Of a stretch of 48,274 nt of DNA, positions 32,362 through 41,052 are shown one piece after another. The stretch comes from Nitrospiraceae bacterium. GTDB taxonomy: Bacteria; Nitrospirota; Nitrospiria; Nitrospirales; Nitrospiraceae. The notes beneath the pieces are model-generated. The model was not told where the DNA came from. It did not search any database and saw only the letters and a program-made list of their open reading frames with translations. Numbering within the stretch: position 1 is the first letter of the stretch; the number at the start of each line of letters is the position of its first letter. The stretch covers positions 1 to 48,274 of the forward strand of contig JACMLT010000202.1 of the NCBI GenBank assembly GCA_014379455.1, given 5' to 3'. The position numbers were made by a program, and so were the translations under genes.

Positions 32362-33078
32362 TCACGCGTCTGCACCAGGGGTTGTCAACCATCCTTGATC
32401 GGCAAAGCTGAAATAGCGTCCATCGCCGACGACAAGATGGTCTAGGACCCGAATGCCCAGCACCTCCCCTGCCGATACCAGCCGGGCCGTCAAGGCACGA
32501 TCTTCCTGGCTTGGCGTAGGGTCGCCGCTAGGATGGTTGTGCAAAAAAATCACTGCCGCAGCGGATTCTTTTACTGCAAGTGTGAAGACTTCACGCGGAT
32601 GGACAATGCTGAGGGTCAAACTGCCCTCCGATACCGTGGCGTCGCGCATAATGGCGTGCTTGGCATCGAGTAACACAACTTTAAACACTTCGTGACGGAG
32701 ATCGCGCAAGCTTGGATGGTAATGGGTAAAAAGGTCGCGGCTGGAGGTAATTTTTGCTCCTTTGCACAGAGGACCAGCGAGAGTGCGTTTTCCCAGTTCA
32801 AGGGCCGCCTTCAGTTGAGCGGCTTTGGCCTTCCCTATACCTGGGATTGCGCAGAGCTCTTCGATTCCGCATTGTGCAAGTCCAGCGACTCCACCAAGCC
32901 GATCTAGGATATCCATCCCCACTTGTACCGCTGAAGAGCCGTGACGACCAACTCGAAGAAGAATGGCGAGGAGTTGGGCATCGGTAAGCACGTGTGGCCC
33001 TTGAGAGAGTAGGCGTTCGCGCGGCCGTTCTGTTTCAGGCCATTGAGCGATGCCTCGCCCTCCTTTCTTAGCAGCCAC
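32362..33078 (-). CDS. radC: RadC family protein (JAMM/MPN domain)
   Basis: A 238-aa protein. The N-terminal part has a helix-hairpin-helix (LCAIPGIGKAKAAQLKAAL, about 76-95) after a UPF0758-type opening with RERLL and LTDAQLLAILLRVG. The C-terminal RadC domain carries the JAMM metal site His180, His182 and Asp193 in HNHPSGDPTPSQED. Despite the name, a role in DNA repair has not held up for E. coli RadC, so the substrate is unknown. The start is GTG 33078 with GAGGAGGA upstream. It precedes the EF-G-like gene by 84 bases. Confidence 0.93.
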   Translation of the reverse strand: MAAKKGGRGIAQWPETERPRERLLSQGPHVLTDAQLLAILLRVGRHGSSAVQVGMDILDRLGGVAGLAQCGIEELCAIPGIGKAKAAQLKAALELGKRTLAGPLCKGAKITSSRDLFTHYHPSLRDLRHEVFKVVLLDAKHAIMRDATVSEGSLTLSIVHPREVFTLAVKESAAAVIFLHNHPSGDPTPSQEDRALTARLVSAGEVLGIRVLDHLVVGDGRYFSFADQGWLTTPGADA

Positions 33079-33259
33079 TTAATCCTCCTCGGACAAAAAA
33101 TGACACTCTGAACATTATCGTACTCATATTTACCCCGTGGTAGCCCTTTGTAAACAAATACGTATCATCTAAGCTGTTGAAATTACGTACAGCGACATTT
33201 TGGTGCAGTACTTGCTTTGGCAGGCCTGCAGCAGTACACAGCTACCATGGGAGGAATCG

Positions 33260-33433
33260 ATGGAATGTCCGAAGTGTAAAGGTCTCATGATGCTCGAGCG
33301 GTTCTCCGACTTCTTCCTAATTTTCTATGCTTGGAAATGCATCAATTGCGGCGCCATCATTGATCGTACCATTTCAAACAATCGGCAAAAGAGTCTGGCT
33401 GCCCGGAAAGCCCAAACGGTGGTGACCCCCTGA
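33260..33433 (+). CDS. Small zinc-ribbon protein (57 aa)
   Basis: A 57-aa protein with two CxxC knuckles, CPKC at residues 3-6 and CINC at about 28-31, separated by a hydrophobic aromatic segment (MMLERFSDFFLIFYAWK). The tail is basic (RTISNNRQKSLAARKAQ). It should bind one zinc and could contact nucleic acid or a partner protein. ATG 33260 has GGGAGGA just upstream. The gene stands alone; the 275 bases that follow hold a promoter for rsmD and nothing else I can name. Confidence 0.75.
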   Translation: MECPKCKGLMMLERFSDFFLIFYAWKCINCGAIIDRTISNNRQKSLAARKAQTVVTP

Positions 33434-33648
33434 ATAATTACGTTGTGTCGCCATACTGGCAGACCGTCTCGATCACCACGGATGGTCGACGCTGCTACAC
33501 TGATAACGCCTGTCTTCACGTCTTGCGCCATGGCAATGGGCTTCATTATAGTCCTAGGTTCTGAGATCGTCAAAATACCTACGTCGCTTTTGATCCAATC
33601 TACGTTGCTCCCTACCCGCTCAAGACCGTTCCTATCATGGCACACGTC

Positions 33649-33678
33649 TTGACCCCTTCAAAAACGCTGTGTTAGATT
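33649..33678 (+). promoter_or_regulatory. Promoter of the rsmD-coaD-aminotransferase operon
   Basis: TTGACC (33649-33654), 18 bases, TAGATT (33673-33678) in an A/T-rich stretch, ending 31 bases before the rsmD ATG. Confidence 0.45.
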
Positions 33679-33709
33679 AAAAATTTAAGATAGTGTATTT
33701 ACATAACAT

Positions 33710-34282
33710 ATGCGTGTTATTGCCGGATCCCACCGAGGTCGCAGATTAAGTGGGCCACAAGGGACTACACTGCGTCCCACATCTGATAAGGTTCGCGAGG
33801 CCATTTTTTCAATTCTCGGAGCTCACGTACCTGGAGGACGCTTTCTTGATTTGTATGCCGGTACTGGAGCCGTGGGGATCGAAGCGCTAAGCCGAGGAGC
33901 CGCAGCCGTTACCTTTGTTGAGTCGGACCCCACGGCCGTCCAGCTGTTACAGCAAAATCTACAGACCTGTCAACTACTCAACCATGCGCAGATACATGTG
34001 GGACAGACTTCCGCCTTCCTTCAACGGAACGATTGGTGGGGTGGCCCCTACGATGTCCTCTTTGCGGATCCGCCCTATGCCGCACTGGACGAAGTAGATA
34101 TCCTGATCCATGCTTGGAAGCCCGGACTATTGTCGGAACATGCTGCCGTGATGATCGAACAAGACTCGCGTGCCACATTGCCTGCATCGATCGACCATGC
34201 CACCCTTTTACGGCGGTACCAGTATGGCGACACCGCACTGTATCTCTACGATGTCTCCATTTCAGTCCCGACTGCATCATGA
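33710..34282 (+). CDS. rsmD: 16S rRNA (guanine(966)-N(2))-methyltransferase
   Basis: SAM-dependent enzyme that methylates G966 of 16S rRNA during small-subunit assembly. The N-terminus MRVIAGSHRGRRL and RPTSDKVREAIFSIL are RsmD signatures. The SAM site is FLDLYAGTGAVGIEALSRGA, and the catalytic FADPPY lies at about 122-127. The length of 190 aa is normal. The stop overlaps coaD (ATGA). The rsmD-coaD order is widespread in bacteria, which supports both calls. No good SD precedes ATG 33710. Confidence 0.95.
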   Translation: MRVIAGSHRGRRLSGPQGTTLRPTSDKVREAIFSILGAHVPGGRFLDLYAGTGAVGIEALSRGAAAVTFVESDPTAVQLLQQNLQTCQLLNHAQIHVGQTSAFLQRNDWWGGPYDVLFADPPYAALDEVDILIHAWKPGLLSEHAAVMIEQDSRATLPASIDHATLLRRYQYGDTALYLYDVSISVPTAS

Positions 34283-34767
34283 AGATCGGCATCTATCCTG
34301 GCACCTTTGACCCCATTACCCACGGACACACCGATATCATTACACGAAGTTTGCGCGTGTTTGATAAAGTCGTGGTCGCTGTTGCGCCCAATCCATCGAA
34401 ACATCCATTCTTCACCCTGACTGAACGGCTTGACATGATCAGGGTCGTAATGAAGGAGTTGAAATACGTCGAGGTGACCCACTTCGACGGCTTACTTGTA
34501 GACTTTGTTCAGCGATTCGGCGCCCATGCGATTATCCGCGGCTTGAGGGCCATCTCAGACTTCGAACGTGAGTTTCAGATGGCCCTCATGAATCGAAAAA
34601 TCGCCAAACAGGTTGAGACGGTCTTCCTGATGCCAAGCGAAGAGTATTCCTATCTTTCTTCAACGATCATTAAAGATGTGGCCACCCATGGCGGAGCACT
34701 CACGGAATTTCTCCATCCTGAGATCGCGCACCGATTGCAGGAACGAATTAGGAGTTTGAAATCATGA
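34279..34767 (+). CDS. coaD: Phosphopantetheine adenylyltransferase
   Basis: Transfers AMP from ATP to 4'-phosphopantetheine, making dephospho-CoA. The nucleotidyltransferase signature GTFDPITHGH is at 8-17, followed by APNPSKHPFF, RGLRAISDFEREFQMALMN, and EEYSYLSSTIIKDVATHGG, which carries the ISST-like phosphate loop. The length of 162 aa is standard. It overlaps rsmD and the aminotransferase by four bases at each end, so the three are translationally coupled. Confidence 0.96.
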   Translation: MKIGIYPGTFDPITHGHTDIITRSLRVFDKVVVAVAPNPSKHPFFTLTERLDMIRVVMKELKYVEVTHFDGLLVDFVQRFGAHAIIRGLRAISDFEREFQMALMNRKIAKQVETVFLMPSEEYSYLSSTIIKDVATHGGALTEFLHPEIAHRLQERIRSLKS

Positions 34768-35957
34768 GGCTTGCTGCACGAGCGGGGCGAATTACCCCCT
34801 CCCCTACCTTGGCCATGGCCGCCACCGCAAAGGCAATGGCCGCACAAGGAATCGACGTCGCTGATTTCTCGTCCGGCGAACCGGATTTTGATACACCGGA
34901 ACCGGTCAAAGCCGCCGCAGAAGCCGCCATTCGTGCAGGGTTTACAAAATACACCCCCTCATCAGGGACCGATGAACTCCGCCATGCGATTATCGACAAA
35001 CTTCAAAGAGAGCATGGGCTTCAGTACGAGAAATCTCAGGTGCTGGTCTCCTGTGGTGCAAAACATTCACTCTACAACCTTGCCGAAGCGCTCCTTGAAG
35101 CAGGTGATGAAATCATCATTCCCGTTCCCTATTGGGTCTCCTATGCCGATCAAGCGCTACTGAACGACGCGACACCGGTATTCTTGCAGACGAGCGAAGA
35201 AGATGGATACGCCATTGATGCCCACGCATTGGAACGGCTCATTACCGCACGCACGAAAGCGATTATCGTCAATAGCCCAGGCAATCCGACGGGAGCGACC
35301 TACGACCGGAGAACGCTCGAACGCCTTGCTGAGCTGGCGATTCGTCGGGATCTCCTGCTGATTTCAGACGAGATTTATGAGAAAATCCTCTATGATGGGG
35401 CAACGCACACGAGCATTGCCTCGCTAGGGCCGGAGGTAGCAGCCCGTACCGTTGTGATCAACGGTGTCTCCAAAGCCTACGCGATGACTGGCTGGCGGAT
35501 CGGCTATGCGGCCGGGCCCAAAGACCTGTTAACCGCAATGGCGAACATTCAAAGCCAGAGTACATCCAACCCTTGTTCTATTTCGCAAAAGGCGGCTGTC
35601 GTAGCGTTCCGTGAAGGCGATGCCTTCACGGAAAAGATGGTGGCAGAGTTCGATCGGCGGCGACGTGTTATGGTCGAGCGTTTGAATGCAATGCCCGGCG
35701 TTCACTGCCGAAGACCTACCGGCGCGTTTTATGCGTTTCCCAATGTACGTGCGCTGTTCGGAAAGCAGGGCCCATGTGGAGTAATCCACACTCCAACCGA
35801 TCTTGCAAACTATCTCTTACAGGAGTTTAAGGTCGCGGTGGTTCCCGGCGAGCCGTTCGGAAGCACCGAGCATATTCGACTGTCGTATGCAACCAGTATG
35901 GAAACAATCGTTCGTGGAATGGATCGCTTCGATGCTGCATTTAAGCAACTAATCTAG
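34764..35957 (+). CDS. Class I aminotransferase (aspartate aminotransferase-like)
   Basis: PLP-dependent aminotransferase of fold type I, 397 aa, cytoplasmic. Seen are SSGEPDFDTP, YTPSSGTDELR, NSPGNPTGATYD, SDEIYEKILYDG, the PLP lysine Lys237 in NGVSKAYAMTGWRIGY, and the C-terminal substrate Arg in EHIRLSYATS. This fits the subgroup Ib aspartate aminotransferases, some of which also transaminate prephenate, so specificity is uncertain. The start overlaps coaD (ATGA). The 104 bases after the stop contain GACTTTTTCAGCA and flanking CCTGC/GCAGG, probably a degraded end of the repeat family seen at 5153 and 6116. Confidence 0.92.
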   Translation: MRLAARAGRITPSPTLAMAATAKAMAAQGIDVADFSSGEPDFDTPEPVKAAAEAAIRAGFTKYTPSSGTDELRHAIIDKLQREHGLQYEKSQVLVSCGAKHSLYNLAEALLEAGDEIIIPVPYWVSYADQALLNDATPVFLQTSEEDGYAIDAHALERLITARTKAIIVNSPGNPTGATYDRRTLERLAELAIRRDLLLISDEIYEKILYDGATHTSIASLGPEVAARTVVINGVSKAYAMTGWRIGYAAGPKDLLTAMANIQSQSTSNPCSISQKAAVVAFREGDAFTEKMVAEFDRRRRVMVERLNAMPGVHCRRPTGAFYAFPNVRALFGKQGPCGVIHTPTDLANYLLQEFKVAVVPGEPFGSTEHIRLSYATSMETIVRGMDRFDAAFKQLI

Positions 35958-36061
35958 CCTGCAGCAACGAAAACAGCCTTAGGTCGAGATGGCAATTGGG
36001 CCGTAACTTTCCAGAATGTCGCTGACTTTTTCAGCACCTTGCAAGCAGGAGGAAATGAATC

Positions 36062-36442
36062 GTGCCTATATACGAATATCAGTGTGAAAGCTGCACAGAT
36101 AGGTTTGAAATCAAACAAAGCATGAAGGACGATCCCCTCACAACCTGCCCACGATGCGGGAAGTCCGTGCAGCGCCTCATTTCATCACCGGCCATCATGT
36201 TCAAAGGCAGCGGGTGGTACGTGACGGACTATTCCGACAAAATGAAGCCATCTTCAGGCAGTGATGTTCCAACAGTCCAGACCGGGGAAAAGAAAGAAAC
36301 ATCGCCAAGTACCTCTGAGGCATCAACGCCCGCGGCTCCCTCTACGTCAGCTCCTTCCCCCTCATCCCCACCGGCAAGCACCCAGTCGAATACAGCCACA
36401 CAGGCAACAACGACCGCGCCGGCGCCTTCCACCTCGAAGTAG
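36062..36442 (+). CDS. FmdB-type zinc ribbon protein with low-complexity tail
   Basis: A 126-aa protein starting at GTG with a strong SD (AGGAGGAA). The first 60 residues are the FmdB/CxxC_CxxC_SSSS domain: MPIYEYQCESC, TTCPRCGKSVQRLIS, then MFKGSGWYVTDY. This should bind one zinc. The rest (about 62-126) is almost only Ser, Thr, Pro and Ala, with no visible fold. FmdB proteins are usually near 70-110 aa and their regulatory role is not established. It converges on the lipoprotein gene with a gap of 19 bases. Confidence 0.9.
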   Translation: MPIYEYQCESCTDRFEIKQSMKDDPLTTCPRCGKSVQRLISSPAIMFKGSGWYVTDYSDKMKPSSGSDVPTVQTGEKKETSPSTSEASTPAAPSTSAPSPSSPPASTQSNTATQATTTAPAPSTSK

Positions 36443-36461
36443 CTCACGAAGGTGAGGTCGG

Positions 36462-36905
36462 TTAATGCTTGCCTGTGATCTTCGCTGGAGCCTTCTTCTT
36501 CACTGGGGCTTTTTGTGGAGCCTTATGCGTGACCTTTTTAGGTGCGACCTTTATTGACGTTTTGACTGTGCTGGCCTTCGGCGCTGCGGATTTGGCTGAT
36601 TTCGCTACTCGCTCCTGCGCCGTAGCCAGGCCGTTCTGCAAACTCGCAATCATGGTCGACTTATCCTGACTCGCTCTAGAGAGATCATTCACTTGTGTCT
36701 GTAAATCGTCTTTCACTTTTGCCATGGAGGTCAACTGGCTCTGTAATTGAGCTTTTTCCATCGTCGCACTCTGGAGCTCGGAGTGGAGTTGTTCGATTTG
36801 TGTTTGGAGCGCCGGAGGCCAGTAATCGCACCCGGATACACTCACCGAGACGAGCGTTATGGCGGCTACCGCGACAAGGTTACGCACCATCGCTGTTCGA
36901 ATCAT
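36462..36905 (-). CDS. Coiled-coil lipoprotein with Lys-rich C-terminus
   Basis: A 147-aa protein with a lipoprotein signal (NLVAVAAITLVSVSVSGC, lipobox VSGC), then a coiled coil with heptad Leu and Gln (about 35-85, TQIEQLHSELQSATMEKAQL and on). A basic tail follows, repeating Lys, Ala, Pro and Thr (KVAPKKVTHKAPQKAPVKKK). It recalls small Lpp-like outer membrane lipoproteins that could contact peptidoglycan, but no family was matched. ATG 36905 has AAAGGAGAA upstream. It is last in the purH-purD-tsaC series, 37 bases after tsaC. Confidence 0.8.
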   Translation of the reverse strand: MIRTAMVRNLVAVAAITLVSVSVSGCDYWPPALQTQIEQLHSELQSATMEKAQLQSQLTSMAKVKDDLQTQVNDLSRASQDKSTMIASLQNGLATAQERVAKSAKSAAPKASTVKTSIKVAPKKVTHKAPQKAPVKKKAPAKITGKH

Positions 36906-36942
36906 CAGGATTCTCCTTTCAGTGTGAACAAGACGATTGACT

Positions 36943-37611
36943 TCATCGACGATCGGGATCGAGATAGAGACTGTGGGCAGCCAACTCTGCAACGATGGCG
37001 TCTCGACTAATCGTTCCATCGCGGATGATTCTAATCGGACCCCGCACATCGATCACAGTGGACGGCCGCCCACCAGGTGTCGGTCCAGCATCGACGATCA
37101 GATCAAGTGCGTCGCCAAAGCCATGGGAGATTTCTTCAGCGGTCGTAGGCGGCGTCATCCCTTCACGATTCGCACTGGTGCCGGTTACAGGCCCGATTCG
37201 ACGCAAGAGCTCACACAACGGCTGCCAGGCACTGAGACGAATACCAACAGAGCGAGTCCCCGCAGTTACCGCGTCAGAAAGTCCAAGCGCTGCGGGAAAG
37301 ACGATGGTAAGAGGCCCGGGCCAGAAGGCATTCATTAGAACGGTGGCAGCAGGTGGAATAGTCTGAACGAGCGGCCCCAATTGAGACTCCTCTCCAATGA
37401 GCACCAGAATCGGCTTTCCCTTCGACCGGCCTTTGACCTGCCACAATCTTGCAAGCGCCTGCTCGTTGAACGGAGCTACAGCAAGTCCGTAGAAACTTTC
37501 TGTCGGCAGGGCGATGAGTCCATTCTCTACGAGCACCTGACGCATTCGCTCCGCAATCGCTGAAACGGTGGATGCATCGTAGCGCTCGATCATTGTCATG
37601 CCAGAAACCAT
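36943..37611 (-). CDS. tsaC: L-threonylcarbamoyladenylate synthase
   Basis: Makes threonylcarbamoyl-AMP from Thr, bicarbonate and ATP, the first step of t6A37 modification in tRNAs. The YrdC fold is clear: IALPTESFYGLA, QVKGRSKGKPILVLI (KxR motif), FWPGPLTIVF, VGIRLSAWQPL, GPVTGTSANREG, and STVIDV near the end. At 222 aa it lacks the extra Sua5 domain, so TsaC rather than Sua5. ATG 37611 has AAGGGA four bases upstream. It lies 21 bases after purD. Confidence 0.93.
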   Translation of the reverse strand: MVSGMTMIERYDASTVSAIAERMRQVLVENGLIALPTESFYGLAVAPFNEQALARLWQVKGRSKGKPILVLIGEESQLGPLVQTIPPAATVLMNAFWPGPLTIVFPAALGLSDAVTAGTRSVGIRLSAWQPLCELLRRIGPVTGTSANREGMTPPTTAEEISHGFGDALDLIVDAGPTPGGRPSTVIDVRGPIRIIRDGTISRDAIVAELAAHSLYLDPDRR

Positions 37612-37632
37612 CAGTCCCTTTCAGGGTTGTAT

Positions 37633-38901
37633 CTAGTGGGAGAATGCACGGCACGCGATGTCTGTCCTATAGTGCGCACCTTCAAATGCAATCGACTTCG
37701 TCACACGATAGGCCTCAGCTTGCGCAGATTCGAGTGTTGCCCCACGTCCTATCACTCCCAGCACTCGGCCCCCGGCTGTGACAACCTCGGTATCAGTTCG
37801 CGCCGTACCTGCATGAAATACCATGCGTGTTGCATCGGTTGTGCGCAGTAATCCATGAATGGCCCGGCCGGTCTGATAAGCTCCAGGATAGCCTTCTGAC
37901 GTCATGACGACGCACACCATCGTATCATCATGCCAGTCCACGGCTAGTTGATCAAGGCGATGCTCCACCACAGCCTCTATCACTTCCAATAAATCGGTCT
38001 TCAGCAACGGGATCACGACCTGCGTTTCAGGGTCTCCCATTCTCGCATTGAATTCCAATACATAGGGTGTCCCTTTCACAATCATGAGTCCGGCATACAA
38101 CACACCCTGAAACGGACAGCCCATGCGAGACAAGGCTTCGACGGCGGGATAGAGAACCTGCCTGGTAACCTGTTCTTGCAGGGCCTTGGTGCCGAGCGGT
38201 GCAGGGCAGTAGGCGCCCATACCCCCGGTATTGGGTCCTCTATCGCCGTCTCCGACGCGTTTATGATCTTGTGCCGGTAGCATCGGCACCACAGTCAGGC
38301 CATCCGTGAACGCCATGATCGTTAGTTCTTCGCCATCAAGAAACTGCTCGATCAAGACGCGCTGACCGGCCTGACCGAACCGCCCTTGCTCCATCGAATC
38401 ACGGACCGCCTGTTTCGCCTCTTCACGCGTTGCCGCAACAACCACACCCTTTCCCTGCGCCAATCCGTCGGCCTTCACGACGACGGGTAGTTCATGCTGA
38501 TCGAGATAGGCCAAGGCCGGGGCGACTTGGTCAAAACTTTGCGCTTTCGCCGTAAGAATCTTTGCCCGGGTCATGATCTCTTTGGAGAATACTTTGCTGG
38601 CTTCGATGCGCGCAGCCCCTTTCGTTGGACCAAAGATTTTGAGCTTCGATGCACGAAACTCGTCGACAATACCCAATGCCAGTGGGGCTTCTGGTCCGAC
38701 GACTGTCAGATCAATCTGCTCCAACTGCACAAATGCTTTGAGTCCGGCAAGGTCGTTAGCGTCAATTGGAACGCAGGTCGCAAGCGATTCAATCCCCGCA
38801 TTGCCAGGAGCGCAATAGAGTGTCGGCTTGCGGGAACTTTGCGCGAGCTTCCACACGATCGTGTGCTCTCGGCCCCCACTGCCAATGACGAGAATTTTCA
38901 C
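37633..38901 (-). CDS. purD: Phosphoribosylamine-glycine ligase
   Basis: Joins glycine to phosphoribosylamine in purine synthesis, using ATP. The ATP-grasp features are MKILVIGSGGREHTIVWKLAQ, VGPEAPLALGIVDEF, FGPTKGAARIEASK, VVVKADGLAQGKGVVVA, DHKRVGDGDRGPNTGGMGAY, and FNARMGDPETQVVIPLL. The length of 422 aa is normal. The start codon is GTG 38901, which reads as Met then KILVIG. purH lies upstream on the same strand with repeat copy C between them. Confidence 0.96.
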   Translation of the reverse strand: MKILVIGSGGREHTIVWKLAQSSRKPTLYCAPGNAGIESLATCVPIDANDLAGLKAFVQLEQIDLTVVGPEAPLALGIVDEFRASKLKIFGPTKGAARIEASKVFSKEIMTRAKILTAKAQSFDQVAPALAYLDQHELPVVVKADGLAQGKGVVVAATREEAKQAVRDSMEQGRFGQAGQRVLIEQFLDGEELTIMAFTDGLTVVPMLPAQDHKRVGDGDRGPNTGGMGAYCPAPLGTKALQEQVTRQVLYPAVEALSRMGCPFQGVLYAGLMIVKGTPYVLEFNARMGDPETQVVIPLLKTDLLEVIEAVVEHRLDQLAVDWHDDTMVCVVMTSEGYPGAYQTGRAIHGLLRTTDATRMVFHAGTARTDTEVVTAGGRVLGVIGRGATLESAQAEAYRVTKSIAFEGAHYRTDIACRAFSH

Positions 38902-38931
38902 AGGATAGCCTTCAGCGTGAAGCTTTGCTTC

Positions 38932-39100
38932 GGAAGATGTTCACACGGCATTTCCCCAAGGCCGCAGGCGAAGGTAAAACCGGAAGCGTATTTTTCTCAC
39001 CTGCCCGCCCCGAGCTGCAGAGTAGCTCTTTCCCCGCTAGGCTCCGTTGAAGATGTTGCCGAGTCGAGAATGACGTTCGAGAATCGCGTCAACATCCGCC
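38932..39100. repeat. Palindromic intergenic repeat, copy C
   Basis: About 169 bases between purH and purD. The ends GGAAGATGTTCAC and the complement of GTCAACATCCGCC are inverted repeats. The core CAAGGCCGCAG and the inner GAGCT...AGCTC hairpin with CTTTCCCC are shared with copy B. It ends at the last base before the purH stop codon, as copy A does at the SDR gene. Confidence 0.72.
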
Positions 39101-40651
39101 CTAGTGACGGAAGTGGCGCATGCCGGTCATAATCATCGCCACCCCTTGCTCATCTGCGGCTCTGATGATGTCGGCATCGCGAATCGAGCCACCCGGCTGA
39201 ATGACCGTTGTGATCCCTGCCTGCACGGCGGCATCTAATCCATCCCGGAATGGAAAGAACGCATCCGACGCCATCACACATCCCTTGATCGGCATCTGCG
39301 CTTTCATTACCGCGAGTTTCACAGAATCGACTCGACTCATCTGGCCGGCGCCGATTCCCACGGTTTGCCCAGGTTTCGCATAGACAATGGCGTTCGACTT
39401 CACATGTTTGCAGACCTTCCAGGCAAAACTACAGGCCGCATATTCCTCATCCGTCGGTTTGCGAACAGTCGGTACGTTAAGGGCTTTCAGATCGGTCAAG
39501 GCTCCGAGATCGCGATCTTGCACGATCAAGCCACCGACCAATTTCTTGAGATCGAAGCCCGCTTGTTTCACGCGCGTGAGCGGTCCAACGTCGAGCAACC
39601 GCAAATCTTTCTTTCGCTTCAATTCGGCCAGGGCATCGTCCGCAAAACCCGGCGCAATCACGACTTCTACAAAAGAAGCGGTAATTTCCTTGGCCGCAGC
39701 CATATCGACTGGACGATTAAACGCAATGACGCCGCCGAACGCCGAAATAGGATCGGTCTCACGGGCTTTCACATAAGCTTCGAGCGGTGTCGTACCCAAG
39801 GCCACACCGCAGGGATTATTGTGTTTGATAATGGCGACGGCGATGTCGTCGTATTCTTTTGCCAGCTCGAGCGCTGAATTGGCATCGAGAAAATTATTAT
39901 ACGACATGGCTTTCCCGTGCAGGATCGTTCCACGCGATACCGAAGGCTCAGTCGAGTGCAGCTCTCGATAGAAGGCCCCTTGTTGATGCGGATTCTCTCC
40001 ATAGCGAAGGATCTCTGCCCGTTCGAACTGCAAGGATAATATTTTGGGAAACTTGAGCTCACTGCCTTCTATCTGTCGCTCGAGATACCCGGCGATCAGA
40101 CTGTCATAACGCGCCGTGTGTTGAAACACCTTCATCGCCAGCTCCCGACGTAACTCGCGCGAGACCGTGCCCACCTTCGCCGCATCCAGCACGCGCGGGT
40201 AATCAGCCGGATCGACGACCACTAAAACATCTTCATGATTTTTTGCAGCAGAACGCAGCATCGACGGCCCGCCGATGTCGATATTCTCAATGGCCTCTTC
40301 AAAAGGGCAGTCCGGTTTCGCTATCGTCGCCTCGAACGGATAGAGATTGACGACGACGACGTCAATGGGCCCAATCCCCTGCTGCGCCATCTGCTCCACA
40401 TGCGCCGGCACTGAACGACGTCCCAGTAAGCCGCCATGGATCTTTGGATGGAGTGTCTTGACCCGCCCATCGAGAATTTCCGGTGAGCCTGTATAGGCCG
40501 CCACATCGGTGACCGTCACTCCGGCCTCTCGCAATGCTTTCGCGGTTCCTCCGGTCGAGAGGATTTCAGCACCCAGAGCCTCAAGCCCTTTTGCCATATC
40601 CACCACGCCGGTTTTCTCAGACACGCTAATCAATGCACGCTTGATACCGGC
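39101..40651 (-). CDS. purH: Bifunctional AICAR formyltransferase / IMP cyclohydrolase
   Basis: Catalyses the last two steps of IMP synthesis. The N-terminal IMP cyclohydrolase domain shows ALISVSEKTGVVDMAKGLEALG, STGGTAKALREAGV, DGRVKTLHPKIHGG, and FEEAIENIDIGGPSMLRSAAKNH. The C-terminal formyltransferase domain has AIIKHNNPCGVALG (the catalytic KH), GGVIAFNRPVD, and GAGQMSRVDSVKLA, and ends near SDAFFPFRDGLD. The length of 516 aa is normal. ATG 40651 has AAGGAGTC upstream. Confidence 0.97.
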   Translation of the reverse strand, partial: AGIKRALISVSEKTGVVDMAKGLEALGAEILSTGGTAKALREAGVTVTDVAAYTGSPEILDGRVKTLHPKIHGGLLGRRSVPAHVEQMAQQGIGPIDVVVVNLYPFEATIAKPDCPFEEAIENIDIGGPSMLRSAAKNHEDVLVVVDPADYPRVLDAAKVGTVSRELRRELAMKVFQHTARYDSLIAGYLERQIEGSELKFPKILSLQFERAEILRYGENPHQQGAFYRELHSTEPSVSRGTILHGKAMSYNNFLDANSALELAKEYDDIAVAIIKHNNPCGVALGTTPLEAYVKARETDPISAFGGVIAFNRPVDMAAAKEITASFVEVVIAPGFADDALAELKRKKDLRLLDVGPLTRVKQAGFDLKKLVGGLIVQDRDLGALTDLKALNVPTVRKPTDEEYAACSFAWKVCKHVKSNAIVYAKPGQTVGIGAGQMSRVDSVKLAVMKAQMPIKGCVMASDAFFPFRDGLDAAVQAGITTVIQPGGSIRDADIIRAADEQGVAMIMTGMRHFRH

Positions 40652-40709
40652 CATAGATGACTCCTTACGCGACAATCGTTGACAGTGACACACATCGGAA
40701 GGCGCGCGA

Positions 40710-40738
40710 AGAATAACAAATGAATATCAGCCTTACAA
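40710..40738 (-). promoter_or_regulatory. Promoter of the purH-purD-tsaC operon
   Basis: On the minus strand, TTGTAA (40738-40733), 17 bases, then TATTCT (40715-40710), about 60 bases before the purH start. No purine riboswitch structure was recognised in the leader. Confidence 0.45.
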
Positions 40739-41052
40739 GTGGATTTGAAACTCGCTATCTTCGCAAATCGATTCATCCAGGTCACCCCAGTTAGGTCACC
40801 AGCCTTATCCATCATTCGTGGTGGTGACACAGCATCAGAAACCGGACGAAAGAAACCCGCTATAGGTCGAACGGAAAGAAGTCTCTTCTCACCACCTTTC
40901 TACCACACGTTGGTGATCGGAACACACGCACTCATGAAGGATGCAGGCGTACATAATCCAATGACGCTAAAATCCGGTCTGGAATGAGACCGCGTAGTAT
41001 GGTAGGGTGAGGAAAATCAATCAGCCACCGTCCGTCCGAGAGTTGATCCATA
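40739..41052. other. Intergenic region, no gene recognised
   Basis: 314 bases between the purH promoter and the BON-OmpA gene. One perfect hairpin was seen, CGGTCT-ggaatg-AGACCG (40975-40992), 61 bases before the OmpA-like ATG. The open frames here have poor composition and no SD, so I do not call a gene. Confidence 0.5.

Noticed and set aside
33325-33645. A minus-strand frame of 106 codons between the zinc ribbon and rsmD genes
   Set aside because: It overlaps the zinc ribbon gene, has no SD and no recognisable composition, and covers the rsmD promoter region.
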